This document shows positions 16,719 through 25,750 of a stretch of 64,000 nucleotides of DNA, piece after piece. Position 1 is the stretch's first letter; each line of letters starts with the position of its first letter. This DNA comes from Bacillota bacterium. Its GTDB lineage: Bacteria > Bacillota > Clostridia > TANB77 > CAG-465. The stretch spans positions 1 to 64,000 of the forward strand of contig JAEYPQ010000073.1 in assembly GCA_023410645.1 (NCBI GenBank), read 5' to 3'. The position numbers were made by a program, and so were the translations under genes. The notes beneath the pieces are model-generated. The model worked only from the letters and a program-made list of their open reading frames with translations. It was not told the origin of the DNA and made no database searches.

Positions 16719-18593
16719 CTATCCATCTTTATCATAAGATATTCCAACTCTTCCATCTTGTAATACTGTAAATCTCATTTTTCCTACATTTAAACGTTCG
16801 AAAAATGTTGCTCTATCAAATGTGGAATTCTCACCATTAAATTCTGCTTTTACTTTGCCTGTCTCTCTATTTTTTATTACTGTTCCCTCAGCACCAAAGA
16901 TTGACTTAGTATTTTTTATTATACTTTCTACTTCTAGACCATTATATCCAAAAGAGTAATTCATGCCAACTACTTCTCCTGGGTAACTCTGATATCCTAA
17001 TTTTGAACCTTTATTAAACATACAATCACTAAATAAAACATAATTATTATCACTAAAAAGTTCAATTTTAACTTGTGATGTTGGGCTGTTCACTGAAAAT
17101 TCCACCTCATTAAAAGTATTAGGTTCAATTTCAAGATTATATATTTGTTCTGTTCCGCTTGTTATTTTAACCTTTACATTTGCAAGCTCTAATTTATATA
17201 TAATACAGCTAAATGTATAATCTGTATTCTCCTTTATTTTTATAGGGGCAAATTGTACACTACCATTATTTATTTTAATTGCAGATTTAGAAATTGTATT
17301 ATCCATAATTTCTTTATTTTGTTCTATGGCTACATTACCACTTTTTATATTGCCAACATACTCTAAACGTAAAGTGCTGTCTTGTATAAGATTAAGTCCA
17401 CCCGCTTGCTGTAAATTTATACTTACATTTTCAACATTTTGTGTCATTTGAATTATCTGACTGCTATTTTCATTTGTTTTACTCGCAACTGATTGTATTA
17501 TTTGATCTTGTTTATTTACTATGATTTCTGTTCTTTTAGCAATTTCTAACGCAGTTACAGGATTCTCATATTCAATGCTAGCTTTGGTTATACTAGGTGC
17601 TTCAAATCCTATTTCTACCCCCTCAATGTTAATCCTTAATATTATTGTATTTACATTTTCACCAGATTTATTTTTTATGGTTACGATATCACCAACTTCA
17701 AGATATGGATATAAACAATTTTTCAGTGTCATGCCAGAATACCCAAATCCTTTTGCTTTGTTATATATGGAATTTATAAGCTTTTGCCTTTTTTCTTGTG
17801 TATATGCAAATGGATTATCAGTAATCATTAAATAATTCTCACCATATTCTGCAATACCCTCTTCCCATCTAATAGTAACATTTTCACCTTCGAATTCTGA
17901 ATTTTCAATACCTACTATTGTTATAGGATTTATATCTTTTTTATTTTCAAATTCATCATAATCATTTATATCTATAACTACATCTGTTGTATTTGCAAAT
18001 ACCAATTTCAGTTTGTCATTTACTATTTTTGCAAAGTTGCAACTTATACCTGCAATAGCGCTTACTACATGCCCAAATTGAGATCCTTCAAATTGATTAC
18101 TATCAACAATAAATTCTGAATTATCAAAGTCAATAGAATTGAGTTCAACACCACATTTAATACAACATTCTTCAAGTACATCTGAAGCTGTGACATTACC
18201 ACTTGCATAGTCTAAATCTGATTGATAGGTGTTTGCAAACTTTAAGCCATAATCATATGCGGTTACTTTTACGCTTTCTTTTGTATCACTCTCTTCTACA
18301 TTATAAACAATAAAAGTTCCATAATCTATTGCTTCCCATGTACCATCTTCAAGTCTATACTCTTTGTATGCTCTAAATTCTTTTTGTCTGAAATCAAAAT
18401 TAATATCTTCATAATCAAACTCAAGTCTCTTCATTATAAAATTTTGTAAGAAATTACCATCTTTATAACAATCATCATAAAGATTAAACCACAGATATAT
18501 CCTATCTGTGGCTCCTTTTAATATAATATAATCTCTTTCTACTACACTATCTTTTTTTAGTGCACTTTTTAAAGCAGTAGAAACATTTTTCAT
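16719..18593 (-). CDS. Tail hub / tail-associated protein (Tal-like)
   Basis: 624 residues, the largest tail gene after which the fibre genes follow. The N-terminus (about 1-370) has the pattern of siphovirus tail hub proteins: DRIYLWFNLYDD, a VTAYDYGLKFANTYQSDL segment, and blocks of beta-structure. The central part contains Asn/Gln-rich helices (IIQSVASKTNENSSQIIQ), and the C-terminus is beta-rich and fibre-like. Its start overlaps the upstream stop (TAATG). It forms the distal tail tip with the 126-aa neighbour. Confidence 0.7.
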   Translation of the reverse strand: MKNVSTALKSALKKDSVVERDYIILKGATDRIYLWFNLYDDCYKDGNFLQNFIMKRLEFDYEDINFDFRQKEFRAYKEYRLEDGTWEAIDYGTFIVYNVEESDTKESVKVTAYDYGLKFANTYQSDLDYASGNVTASDVLEECCIKCGVELNSIDFDNSEFIVDSNQFEGSQFGHVVSAIAGISCNFAKIVNDKLKLVFANTTDVVIDINDYDEFENKKDINPITIVGIENSEFEGENVTIRWEEGIAEYGENYLMITDNPFAYTQEKRQKLINSIYNKAKGFGYSGMTLKNCLYPYLEVGDIVTIKNKSGENVNTIILRINIEGVEIGFEAPSITKASIEYENPVTALEIAKRTEIIVNKQDQIIQSVASKTNENSSQIIQMTQNVENVSINLQQAGGLNLIQDSTLRLEYVGNIKSGNVAIEQNKEIMDNTISKSAIKINNGSVQFAPIKIKENTDYTFSCIIYKLELANVKVKITSGTEQIYNLEIEPNTFNEVEFSVNSPTSQVKIELFSDNNYVLFSDCMFNKGSKLGYQSYPGEVVGMNYSFGYNGLEVESIIKNTKSIFGAEGTVIKNRETGKVKAEFNGENSTFDRATFFERLNVGKMRFTVLQDGRVGISYDKDG

Positions 18594-18967
18594 TATTCTA
18601 CCACCTCACTACTCTTTTCCAATACAACATCAAATTCAGCATATCTTTCTCCATATTTACTATAAACTAAATTTTTTGCTCCCTTTGTTACTATAAAATT
18701 ATATTTTTTATAACTTCTTGTATTTGGATTCCAAACTTCATATTCACCATCAATAAAATTATCATTGTATTCTTTTATTGTTTCTCCATCCAATTGTCCC
18801 AGCTTTATTCCTATTGTTATAGTATTATAAGAAGCATAAATCACTTTTATACTTCCATCTGCTTTTATAGATTTATTTAAAACAACTGGTTGTTCATCAA
18901 ATTCATAGCCTTCACTTAAAATATTATTAAATTTATATATTTCTTTTTTTATTAAATAATCTTCCAT
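18593..18967 (-). CDS. Small tail protein between tape measure and hub
   Basis: 124 residues from the ATG at 18967 with AGGAGGTGCGT directly upstream. A beta-rich protein (LNKSIKADGSIKVIYASYNTITIGIK) resembling the short DUF6711-type proteins that occupy this exact position in Clostridium siphophages. It probably stands in for, or works with, the distal tail protein. Overlaps the hub gene by the TAATG junction. Confidence 0.6.
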   Translation of the reverse strand: MEDYLIKKEIYKFNNILSEGYEFDEQPVVLNKSIKADGSIKVIYASYNTITIGIKLGQLDGETIKEYNDNFIDGEYEVWNPNTRSYKKYNFIVTKGAKNLVYSKYGERYAEFDVVLEKSSEVVE

Positions 18968-18976
18968 ACGCACCTC

Positions 18977-20611
18977 CTAGAAGCCATACTGTAATTCTAA
19001 TTTTTTATTTACTTTATTTGTACTTTTTGCAACTTTCTCACCATCTAATTCAACGGTAGAATTTACTACTATTTCCTTATTATCACCAATTGATTGTAAT
19101 GTTGCTTGTGTTTTATCTTCTTTTTCCACTTGCATTGTTGCTGTAGAAGTTAAATTAGCACTTAATTTACCTGTTTCTAGCTCTATTGTTTTTTGCATAT
19201 CGTTAAATACACCATCTAGATTATCGCTAAACCCTTCTCCTAAGCCTAGTGCTAAATATTTACCAACTTCATCTCTGAATTTCTTAGAAGGTGAATGTAT
19301 TCCAAAAAAACCTTTTATTCCATTGATAATTGTACTACACCATTCCTTCATTTTATTAGCTAGCCATGTGATTGAACCACTTAGACCATTCCATATTCCT
19401 TCCACAATTCCTTTACCTATATCATACATACTTGTAAATATTAAACCAAATGCATTAACTATACACATTAATATACTTGGTATCTGTCCGATTAATGAAG
19501 GAATTGCATTAACTAGTCCAGCAATTAACATGAATATAATTTGTACACCCATAGCTACTATTTTAGGTAAATTGTTATTAAATGCATCAAATAATTTGTT
19601 AATAATTGTAGGAACCTTTTCAATTAATTGAGGTAAAGCTTCAATAATTCCCATAATTAAAGCTAATAGAATTTCAATTCCTGTATCTATAATTAAATCT
19701 ATATTATTTATTAGTGTTTCAACTATTATTAATACACAATCTACCATTGCAGGAATCAGTGTAGGTAGTATTTGTGCTATACCTTGTATTAAAGCCATTA
19801 ATATTTGAATACCTGCATTTAATATAATTGGTAAATTCTCAACTATAGTATTAATTATATTATTTATGCATGATACAATTACAGGAATAATATTTGGTAA
19901 GCTTAATACTATACCATTTAGCAATTCAACTAATATATTTATGCCTAGTTCAACTATTTGGGGTAATAATTCAAAGATACCATTAAGTAAAGTTGTAATT
20001 ATATTTAATGCTGTTTGAGTTATTAGTGGCAAGTTACTGGTTATAGAATTAATAAAACTTAATACTATTTGTATTGCCATATTAATTACTTGAGGTAACA
20101 TATCAGATGCCTGTTGTAACAATAAAACTAAACTTTCGCTAAGTTTTTGGCTAAATGCTTCTATTCCACCAGTTTCAAATGCTCCTTGTAGTCCTGCTAT
20201 TGTATCATTCAAAAGCGGGAAAACATTATTTACAAGTGCACCACTTATTCCTTCTGTTAAACTACCTGTTAATGTATTAAAATTATCTTTAAGGGTAGTC
20301 ATTTGTTCTCCAACAGCCGGACTTTGCTCTTGCATATATTGAAAAAACTGTTTGCCGACATCTACAGCTTTAGATATTGATTTTCCAACCGCATCAACTG
20401 CCATCTTTGCACCTTTAAAAGCTATATTTCCAATATTTCCAAATCCACTTAAAGCTGTTTTTGTAATGTCCATAACCCCACTAAAAGCTGTATTTGTTAT
20501 CTCTAATAACCCACTTAAGGCCGTATTTGCTATAGATGCTATTTTACTAAATGAACTTTTAATTTCTGGCTCGTTAATCTGTATATCTATTATAATTATA
20601 TTATCATCCAT
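18977..20611 (-). CDS. Tape measure protein
   Basis: 544 residues, highly hydrophobic and helical, with a repeated unit of the type ILNAGIQILMALIQGIAQ and LPxLIPxMV between about residues 170 and 390. Such Ile/Leu/Pro repeats are typical of tape measure proteins of Gram-positive siphophages. It is the longest single protein between chaperones and hub, as expected. Using the general rule of about 1.5 angstrom per residue, it would specify a tail of about 80 nm. The C-terminus contains an HSPSKKFRDEVGKYLALGLGEG block common in clostridial tape measures. Confidence 0.85.
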   Translation of the reverse strand: MDDNIIIIDIQINEPEIKSSFSKIASIANTALSGLLEITNTAFSGVMDITKTALSGFGNIGNIAFKGAKMAVDAVGKSISKAVDVGKQFFQYMQEQSPAVGEQMTTLKDNFNTLTGSLTEGISGALVNNVFPLLNDTIAGLQGAFETGGIEAFSQKLSESLVLLLQQASDMLPQVINMAIQIVLSFINSITSNLPLITQTALNIITTLLNGIFELLPQIVELGINILVELLNGIVLSLPNIIPVIVSCINNIINTIVENLPIILNAGIQILMALIQGIAQILPTLIPAMVDCVLIIVETLINNIDLIIDTGIEILLALIMGIIEALPQLIEKVPTIINKLFDAFNNNLPKIVAMGVQIIFMLIAGLVNAIPSLIGQIPSILMCIVNAFGLIFTSMYDIGKGIVEGIWNGLSGSITWLANKMKEWCSTIINGIKGFFGIHSPSKKFRDEVGKYLALGLGEGFSDNLDGVFNDMQKTIELETGKLSANLTSTATMQVEKEDKTQATLQSIGDNKEIVVNSTVELDGEKVAKSTNKVNKKLELQYGF

Positions 20612-20655
20612 TTAGAAACTCCTTTCCAGTCAGGCTCATAGGCTCAATTTAAAGA

Positions 20656-20787
20656 CTAATTTTTAATTAATATTTCAATTTCTTTTTTACAATTTTTACA
20701 TATAAAAAAAATACCTTTAGATTCAGCACCTTTTTCATACTTTAATATTTTCTTATCACAATATGGACAAATATACCATTTTCTCAT
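20656..20787 (-). CDS. Small zinc-ribbon protein, KTR/Com-like
   Basis: 43 residues from the ATG at 20787 (AGGTGATGAC upstream); the frame is open further but without a ribosome site. Two CxxC pairs, CPYC and CKNC, with the surrounding pattern WYICPYCDKK...FFICKNCKKEIEI. This resembles small cysteine-rich KTR/Com-like zinc proteins found in phages and mobile elements. It lies between the Gp15 chaperone and the tape measure gene. Role unknown; possibly a translational regulator, by analogy to Com. Confidence 0.65.
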   Translation of the reverse strand: MRKWYICPYCDKKILKYEKGAESKGIFFICKNCKKEIEILIKN

Positions 20788-20975
20788 GTCATCACCTGCA
20801 CTTTTAATTGATTCCAAAATTATATTAGAACTTACAAGTGTAATAAAAAAGATATATATATTGAAAAGACGCCACATGCATATAGCATTGACGTTCCTTT
20901 CTTTTATAAATCATTTTTCATAGTTATACAATTTGTAATAATCAAATTAATTTGAGACCCTTACAAAATTCAGTA

Positions 20976-21551
20976 TTACCAAAAAACACTTCCAAAATCT
21001 TTTTCTTTCTCTTCGACTGTACGTATATCAGGTAATGCATATATTTTTTTTAACTTTTTATAATGATTTTTTGTATCTTTATCTTTAATTTTTGATAAAT
21101 CTATTGATCTATATCCCATTATTTTAGCTATTTGAGTATCTTCATTTAAACCATTAAACATTGCTTTAAATTCCCACCAGTGCAAATGTTTAACTTTATT
21201 CAAGTTTTTTTGATACTGTTCTAAAAAAGCATCAAAAATATAGTCTGCATCAAATTCATAGCTATAAATTCTTTTTGCTTTATCTTCAGTACTGTTAGAA
21301 TTAATTAATTCTTCCTTTTGTTCCTTCCCGCATCGGTAAAACCAAAGCATATCTTGTATAGCAATATTTATATCTTTAATTTTTGATAAATCATAATAGA
21401 GATTAAGAGCAAGTAGAACTTTATCTTTTTCAGACACTTTATTATCTTGCATAAGTAGTTCAAATTTAATAGAAGTTCGAAAGTCCGTATTTATTTTGAA
21501 TCCACTTTGAGTTGTTTCAGGTAGTTTGTCTAATAATATATTAGTTAACAT
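20976..21551 (-). CDS. Tail assembly chaperone, Gp15 family
   Basis: 191 residues matching the bacteriophage Gp15 family: YSYEFDADYIFDAFLEQYQKNL followed by LHWWEFKAMFNGL, a combination diagnostic of this family in Gram-positive siphophages. It sits immediately after the DUF6673-like gene and before the tape measure gene, the standard position of the second tail chaperone. The pair here are separate in-phase genes with their own ribosome sites; no slippery frameshift site is obvious. Confidence 0.85.
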   Translation of the reverse strand: MLTNILLDKLPETTQSGFKINTDFRTSIKFELLMQDNKVSEKDKVLLALNLYYDLSKIKDINIAIQDMLWFYRCGKEQKEELINSNSTEDKAKRIYSYEFDADYIFDAFLEQYQKNLNKVKHLHWWEFKAMFNGLNEDTQIAKIMGYRSIDLSKIKDKDTKNHYKKLKKIYALPDIRTVEEKEKDFGSVFW

Positions 21552-21554
21552 ATA

Positions 21555-21908
21555 CTACTTCCTTTTTTGTACTCTTCTTTGTTCTCTGTTGGGTTGATAT
21601 CTGTCAAAAGCATTTTCTAATCCTTTTTGTTGTTCTACTTTTTCTTTAACTATATCTTCAAATGCACTTATACAATCTTTCAAGTTGTTCTTTTCTCCAA
21701 AAACGTTAAGTGATGTACCTTTACCAAAAACATTGTCAAAAAATTCTTTTATTATCTTACATTCTACTTTTATAGTTTCAGATAATTTCATATCCTTTTT
21801 TTCATATGACTCAGCCTTTTCTTTTACTTTTTGTGCTTCATTTTCAAAAATTTCAACAAAATCAGCATCTAAAAAATCAAAATCAACTTCTACTCCTCTT
21901 ATTTTCAT
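21555..21908 (-). CDS. Tail assembly chaperone (DUF6673/Gp13-like)
   Basis: 117 residues, acidic and helical, ending in a very basic NREQRRVQKRK tail. It begins MKIRGVEVDFDFLDADFVEIFENE, which resembles the DUF6673-type proteins lying between major tail protein and Gp15 in clostridial phages. ATG follows AGGAGGAATAATAG. It probably coats the tape measure protein during tail assembly. Confidence 0.7.
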   Translation of the reverse strand: MKIRGVEVDFDFLDADFVEIFENEAQKVKEKAESYEKKDMKLSETIKVECKIIKEFFDNVFGKGTSLNVFGEKNNLKDCISAFEDIVKEKVEQQKGLENAFDRYQPNREQRRVQKRK

Positions 21909-21911
21909 CTA

Positions 21912-22409
21912 TTATTCCTCCTCTTCTGCTCCTTCTGTAAATGTTGCAGATTGCCAATTATCAGTTGTACTAGCTATACCTTCAATTATATCTCCTTGTG
22001 CTGCAAAAGTACCGCTATATTGGTAAGCATCTGTTCCGTCACCATCAGCATCTGGAATTATTGAATATGATCTTTTTTTAGCTTTATATGCTCCAGCTGT
22101 TGTAGTTTCTTCATTGAAGTTAACTGTTATTATTTCAACAATTTTGCCAGTTAGTTCTTTATCATGTACTTCTACTATCACATCTTGAACAGTATTATCT
22201 GTCATTCTATCGAAATTATATGCTATTTCTGTTGCATATCCTGTAACATCTTTTCTTTGTGTCTTTTCGTCAACATATCTTCTTTCATAAGTACTTGAAT
22301 TTAAACTTTTTCCACTTTCAGTAAATCCTGTCATTCTAGCATAAGTATTAGTGCTATCGGCAGTTTTCATAAAATTTACAATATCAGCTCTGTTATACAA
22401 TTTTCCCAT
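21912..22409 (-). CDS. Major tail (tube) protein
   Basis: 165 residues from the ATG at 22409 (GGGGGAAATTAAA upstream). The family pattern is YERRYVDEKTQRKDVTGYATEIAYNFDRMTDN followed by a beta-rich half with GAYKAKKRSYSIIPDADG and an acidic end. This is the tube protein of long flexible non-contractile tails. It lies directly between the tail terminator and the chaperone genes. No sheath gene is present, so the tail is not contractile. Confidence 0.8.
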   Translation of the reverse strand: MGKLYNRADIVNFMKTADSTNTYARMTGFTESGKSLNSSTYERRYVDEKTQRKDVTGYATEIAYNFDRMTDNTVQDVIVEVHDKELTGKIVEIITVNFNEETTTAGAYKAKKRSYSIIPDADGDGTDAYQYSGTFAAQGDIIEGIASTTDNWQSATFTEGAEEEE

Positions 22410-22410
22410 T

Positions 22411-22824
22411 TTAATTTCCCCCTTCAAAGTAAATAACTTGCATTTCTATTATGTAATTAGAAACTGTATCTGTTTTTTGCAAAATATATCCTAGTTTTAT
22501 ACATTCAATACTTTGCACACCAGGCATAACAGGCAAGTTATTTGACTTATTTTGTGTTTCAATCCATTTACTGAAATCTTCAAAAAATTTACTATTAGCA
22601 AGATTTTGAAGATTAGAAAATGGAGCATTAACAACAAAATCAAATGCAATCTGCCTTAAACTACTACCATCTGCATATCGCTTGTAAATCAGATCAGATG
22701 GTTTTATATCTATAGTAAATCCCTCTATAATCTCATCTACATAATCAACATTTATTATTCCATTTTCAAGAAATGGACATGTTGATATAAATTCTTTAAT
22801 TAATTCTATCTTTGATTTAGCCAT
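22411..22824 (-). CDS. Tail terminator / tail completion protein
   Basis: 137 residues from the ATG at 22824 (AGGAG nine bases upstream). It matches a siphophage family often labelled minor capsid or tail terminator protein: KEFISTCPFLENGIINVDYV, then YKRYADGSSLRQIAFDFVVNA, and FFEDFSKWIE...LPVMPGVQSIE. In full phages it joins the tail to the head and is preceded by head-tail connectors. Here the DNA upstream is a non-coding gap and then the holin, so no head genes feed into it. Confidence 0.75.
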   Translation of the reverse strand: MAKSKIELIKEFISTCPFLENGIINVDYVDEIIEGFTIDIKPSDLIYKRYADGSSLRQIAFDFVVNAPFSNLQNLANSKFFEDFSKWIETQNKSNNLPVMPGVQSIECIKLGYILQKTDTVSNYIIEMQVIYFEGGN

Positions 22825-23411
22825 TTTAATATACTCCTCTACATCTTTGCAAATATCTTTTCTTCTCTTTACCATATTCTTCTATCCTATTATCTTGCAC
22901 TCTTTTATGCTAATAGTAATTGAAATTAGTATTTAATAAAGTTTTATCACCTAAAGCCAAAATAAAAACTGCTATCTTTAGTGGGTATTAATTTAAATTA
23001 TACTAATATTTAGAATAAGGTACACGTATTTAATAGAATGATTGTTAGATAAGCTTTAATCTTTTATATTATCAACTTATCTTATACTTTAAAGAATTAA
23101 TACTTTTTCTACAATTCCCTTAACCAGGTTAGTTCACAATTGATTAGTAACTTATCTACTTATATATTCCTTACACATAAGCAAGTTCTAAAAAAAATAT
23201 TGTTTTTCTAAATTTTGTATCATATCCTTTATATGTTGCATGATTTTCTTGCCTATATTCTATATTTTGAGACTCCAAACTTTGCATTGAAACTTTTTTA
23301 ATTTACCAGTATATATTTGATAAATTAAAAATATTAGCTTCTTTAACGTCTGGCTTAAAAGACAAAAAGCGAATTCATAAAAACGCTTGATAACTAAATT
23401 TATCTTTTAAT
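22825..23411. other. 0.6-kb non-coding gap where head genes would be expected
   Basis: Between the holin and the tail terminator there is no supportable gene. A minus-strand run of 38 codons near 23170-23285 (start ATGCAAAG, no ribosome site) ends quickly and may be debris. In intact siphophages the portal, protease, capsid and connector genes precede the tail terminator. Their absence, with only AT-rich DNA left, is the main sign that the element is headless. A promoter for the tail operon may lie here. Confidence 0.5.
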
Positions 23412-23834
23412 TTAATTTTTATCTTTTACTTGTATTAATATATCTTTTAATTTATCAGGATAAGGAACACCTAACTTAGTTGTATTTTCCAATAATGATA
23501 TACCCTCATTAGCTATATAGAAAAGTATTGATAAATTCCTTAACATTTCTATATTAAGTACTTGATCTAATTTATTACATAGACCAATTAGTCCAAAAAT
23601 TAAGAACTTTTTAAATATCCCTTTATATCCAACTTCAGAATTTAAATTCTTATTTATAAAAATCGCCACTGCTAAACCAGTTATGAAGTCGGTAAATGTA
23701 AATGCAACTAGTAAACTCATAGACACATCCCATCCTCCTAAATAACTAGATATTATGGTACATAATGTTGCAAATACCAAACAAATGGATTGTCCTATTT
23801 CACTTAAATTAGTTAATCTAAACATCTTTATCAC
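23412..23834 (-). CDS. Holin, phage/TcdE-like family
   Basis: 140 residues with three or four hydrophobic helices: FATLCTIISSYLGGW, LLVAFTFTDFITGLAVAIF, and FKKFLIFGLIGLCNKL, then the conserved FYIANEGISLLENTTKLGVPYPDKL ending. This is the phage holin / toxin secretion family of Gram-positive bacteria. Role: pores that let the lysin at 13371 reach the cell wall. Its place before the tail genes, rather than next to the lysin, is the reverse of most prophages and resembles tailocin clusters such as Listeria monocins. Confidence 0.85.
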   Translation of the reverse strand: MIKMFRLTNLSEIGQSICLVFATLCTIISSYLGGWDVSMSLLVAFTFTDFITGLAVAIFINKNLNSEVGYKGIFKKFLIFGLIGLCNKLDQVLNIEMLRNLSILFYIANEGISLLENTTKLGVPYPDKLKDILIQVKDKN

Positions 23835-24019
23835 CCCCTTTAGTATTTAATTGAAAAAACACTGTGTTTTTACAGCATTTTTATATTTTTTATCATGGAT
23901 TTTTATTAATTAATTACTGTATGATTTAATTTTTTTATTGTATATATCTATTGCTATTATACATTATAGCATGGTTTTTCTTTAAAATATTGTTCTTTTA
24001 TTCCCAGTTTCTTCCCGAT

Positions 24020-24652
24020 TTAATAATTTGTTCTAATTATTCCTAAGATTTTTTTCTTTATATTAGATAATTTATTTTGTAATCTTTTTTGAGTTAAATC
24101 CTTATTGAAGTTTTTATTGTATGATATTTCTATATCATGCCAATCCATGTTTTCATAATACTTACATTCTACTAGAAATACATCTTTTGGACTTAACGTA
24201 CTAAATGCTACTTCTAACTTTCTTACTTCAATCTCTAAAGCAATTCTTTCACTCTTTGCTATTTTTATTAGCTCCTCAGCTTGTCTATGATTTAATTCAT
24301 TTCTTAATGCTTGACTTTCAACTGGACTATATATTCTATTTTTTGACTTAGGCATACCAAATGTAGATTCTGAAACATTGGTAAAAATATTCTCATTTTC
24401 TTCTAAGGCTCTATTCCATACATCTATTCGCTCTGACAATGTGGCAATCTTTGCTTTATTATTCATATAATTTTTTAACATATGATTTATATCTTTCATA
24501 TCCAGTAATGCATCTGCACATGGTGTACTACTTTCCCTTTTCATTTTTCTTGGTTCCTTACAAAATTTACAATAACTATAACTTTCACACATACCACCAT
24601 TGCATTTTAGTGCTTCTTTTTCTAATTTCTCTTGTATTTCTTCCCTATTCAT
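24020..24652 (-). CDS. Phage-type late regulator with Cys-rich N-terminus and sigma-4-like HTH
   Basis: 210 residues. The N-terminus is cysteine-rich (CNGGMCESYSYCKFC), a possible zinc-binding knob. The middle is a helical region, and the C-terminus reads LSPKDVFLVECKYYENMDWHDIEISY...LQNKLSNIKKKI, the pattern of sigma-region-4-like phage late activators (ArpU/RinA/DUF1492 type). Its place just before the structural module suggests it turns on the tail operon. DNA target unknown. Confidence 0.6.
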   Translation of the reverse strand: MNREEIQEKLEKEALKCNGGMCESYSYCKFCKEPRKMKRESSTPCADALLDMKDINHMLKNYMNNKAKIATLSERIDVWNRALEENENIFTNVSESTFGMPKSKNRIYSPVESQALRNELNHRQAEELIKIAKSERIALEIEVRKLEVAFSTLSPKDVFLVECKYYENMDWHDIEISYNKNFNKDLTQKRLQNKLSNIKKKILGIIRTNY

Positions 24653-24670
24653 ATATTCATTTTACTCCTT

Positions 24671-24862
24671 CTACTTTTTTATATTTTTTTGGCAATCCAT
24701 ATATTTCTCATATGTATAACTTAATAATTGAATAAATTCTTTTGTAAGCATTTTATCTTTATTTTTATAAAATATTTTCTGTATTAGGTTGTGTATCTCT
24801 ATATAATTACTTTGATGTATTTTTTCATTTTCAATATAATTTTTAGTTTTATTTTTTGTCAT
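24671..24862 (-). CDS. Small hypothetical island protein, 63 aa
   Basis: A short basic helical protein between two better supported island genes, on the same strand with short gaps (about 18 and 8 bp). No domain recognised. Supported mainly by operon position. Confidence 0.4.
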   Translation of the reverse strand: MTKNKTKNYIENEKIHQSNYIEIHNLIQKIFYKNKDKMLTKEFIQLLSYTYEKYMDCQKNIKK

Positions 24863-24870
24863 TGTCTAAT

Positions 24871-25179
24871 TCACCTTCTCACATAATCTAATATTTCTTC
24901 TGTTTTATTTAATCTGGATTTCTGAACTTTTTTATCTGATTTTAGATTTGTATATTTTTCCTGTAATTTTCTTCTGCATCTACTTACACTTTCAAATGTT
25001 GGCAATCCCAAAAACTTGTATTCCCTAAATATATATCCAAAATCATTTATTGATAGGCCAGGATTTAACTTATATATCACTTCCACATATAGTAAATGAT
25101 CATCCAATCTTGCTAATTTATTCTGTTCAAGTACATCTTTCACAAATTTCTCAATATTATACATTTTCATATATTTCAT
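24871..25179 (-). CDS. Phage hypothetical protein, 102 aa
   Basis: Resembles a small family found in early regions of Gram-positive phages: VLEQNKLARLDDHLLYVEVIYKLNPGLSI..., ending FLGLPTFESVSRCRRKLQEKYTNLKSD. Basic and helical, probably nucleic-acid-associated. Function not known. It lies in the leftward early operon under the repressor switch. Confidence 0.6.
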   Translation of the reverse strand: MKYMKMYNIEKFVKDVLEQNKLARLDDHLLYVEVIYKLNPGLSINDFGYIFREYKFLGLPTFESVSRCRRKLQEKYTNLKSDKKVQKSRLNKTEEILDYVRR

Positions 25180-25234
25180 CCACCTTTTATCTTTTATTTA
25201 TCTAATTTATAAAATTCTTATTTGTTAAATCAAT

Positions 25235-25375
25235 TTAATTTACTCTACTTTTTTTATTAATTATCGCCTGTGCCTGTGCCTCTTGTGTGTAATCAAGTTC
25301 GTTATTTTCTTTAAACATTTTGCTGGCTAATGCTATCAATAGTACTATTGCTGATATGGTTAATATCTTTTTCAT
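25235..25375 (-). CDS. Small single-pass membrane protein, 46 aa
   Basis: A short gene with ribosome site GAGAGGGT before ATG. The N-terminal membrane helix ILTISAIVLLIALASKMF is followed by a polar tail containing QEAQAQAII, encoded by a short GTGCCT-type repeat. It is the first gene leftward of the repressor operators, so it is probably the first translated ORF of the island's early transcript. Function unknown. Confidence 0.5.
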   Translation of the reverse strand: MKKILTISAIVLLIALASKMFKENNELDYTQEAQAQAIINKKSRVN

Positions 25376-25427
25376 TTTTACCCTCTCTTTTTTATAAAAT
25401 TTTAGTATATTTATAGTTCTTTTTCTT

Positions 25428-25695
25428 CACACGATAATGTGAGAATAAAAAAAATTAAATTTATATGTTAACGCATTTTCTTTACAAAATATTTTTATTA
25501 TTATAAAGTTAAGATCCTTTGTATTCCAACAGAATATGATATTTTATCTGCGATTCATTATTATATATTTATTATTTCCGCCTCCTTTATTTTCTTACTA
25601 CGATAATTATATATTATTTTTTCTATCGTGTCAAGTATAATTGTTTATTTTTTATCGTATTACGTTTATTATGTAATTTTTATTGACACGATAAT
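25428..25695. promoter_or_regulatory. Operator array of the island repressor
   Basis: The 375-bp non-coding region between the divergent early genes and the repressor holds repeated copies of CGATAAT or its complement ATTATCG: a palindromic CACACGATAATGTG at 25428-25441, TACGATAAT at about 25599, TATCGTGT at 25624-25631, TTATCGTAT at 25652-25660 and GACACGATAAT at 25685-25695. Such multi-site arrays between divergent genes are typical of phage CI-type switches. Nothing else is seen in this gap. Confidence 0.7.
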
Positions 25696-25711
25696 ATATG
25701 TGTGCTATAAT
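25683..25711 (+). promoter_or_regulatory. Repressor promoter with embedded operator
   Basis: Perfect sigma-A promoter: TTGACA (25683-25688), a 17-bp spacer, TATAAT (25706-25711). The operator CACGATAAT overlaps the -35 and spacer, so the repressor at 25751 should regulate its own synthesis. Confidence 0.75.
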
Positions 25712-25750
25712 TTTATTATTAAAAAATTTTTTGAAAATAAGGAGAAAAAA

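Noticed and set aside
19300..20100. Short-period repeats that could suggest a CRISPR-like array
   Set aside because: They are in-frame Ile/Leu/Pro-rich repeats of the tape measure protein, without constant repeats or unique spacers.
12947..25711. A complete inducible prophage
   Set aside because: No terminase, portal, capsid, integrase or replication genes and no flanking direct repeats at the tRNA-Arg genes were found, so a headless element is the better reading.
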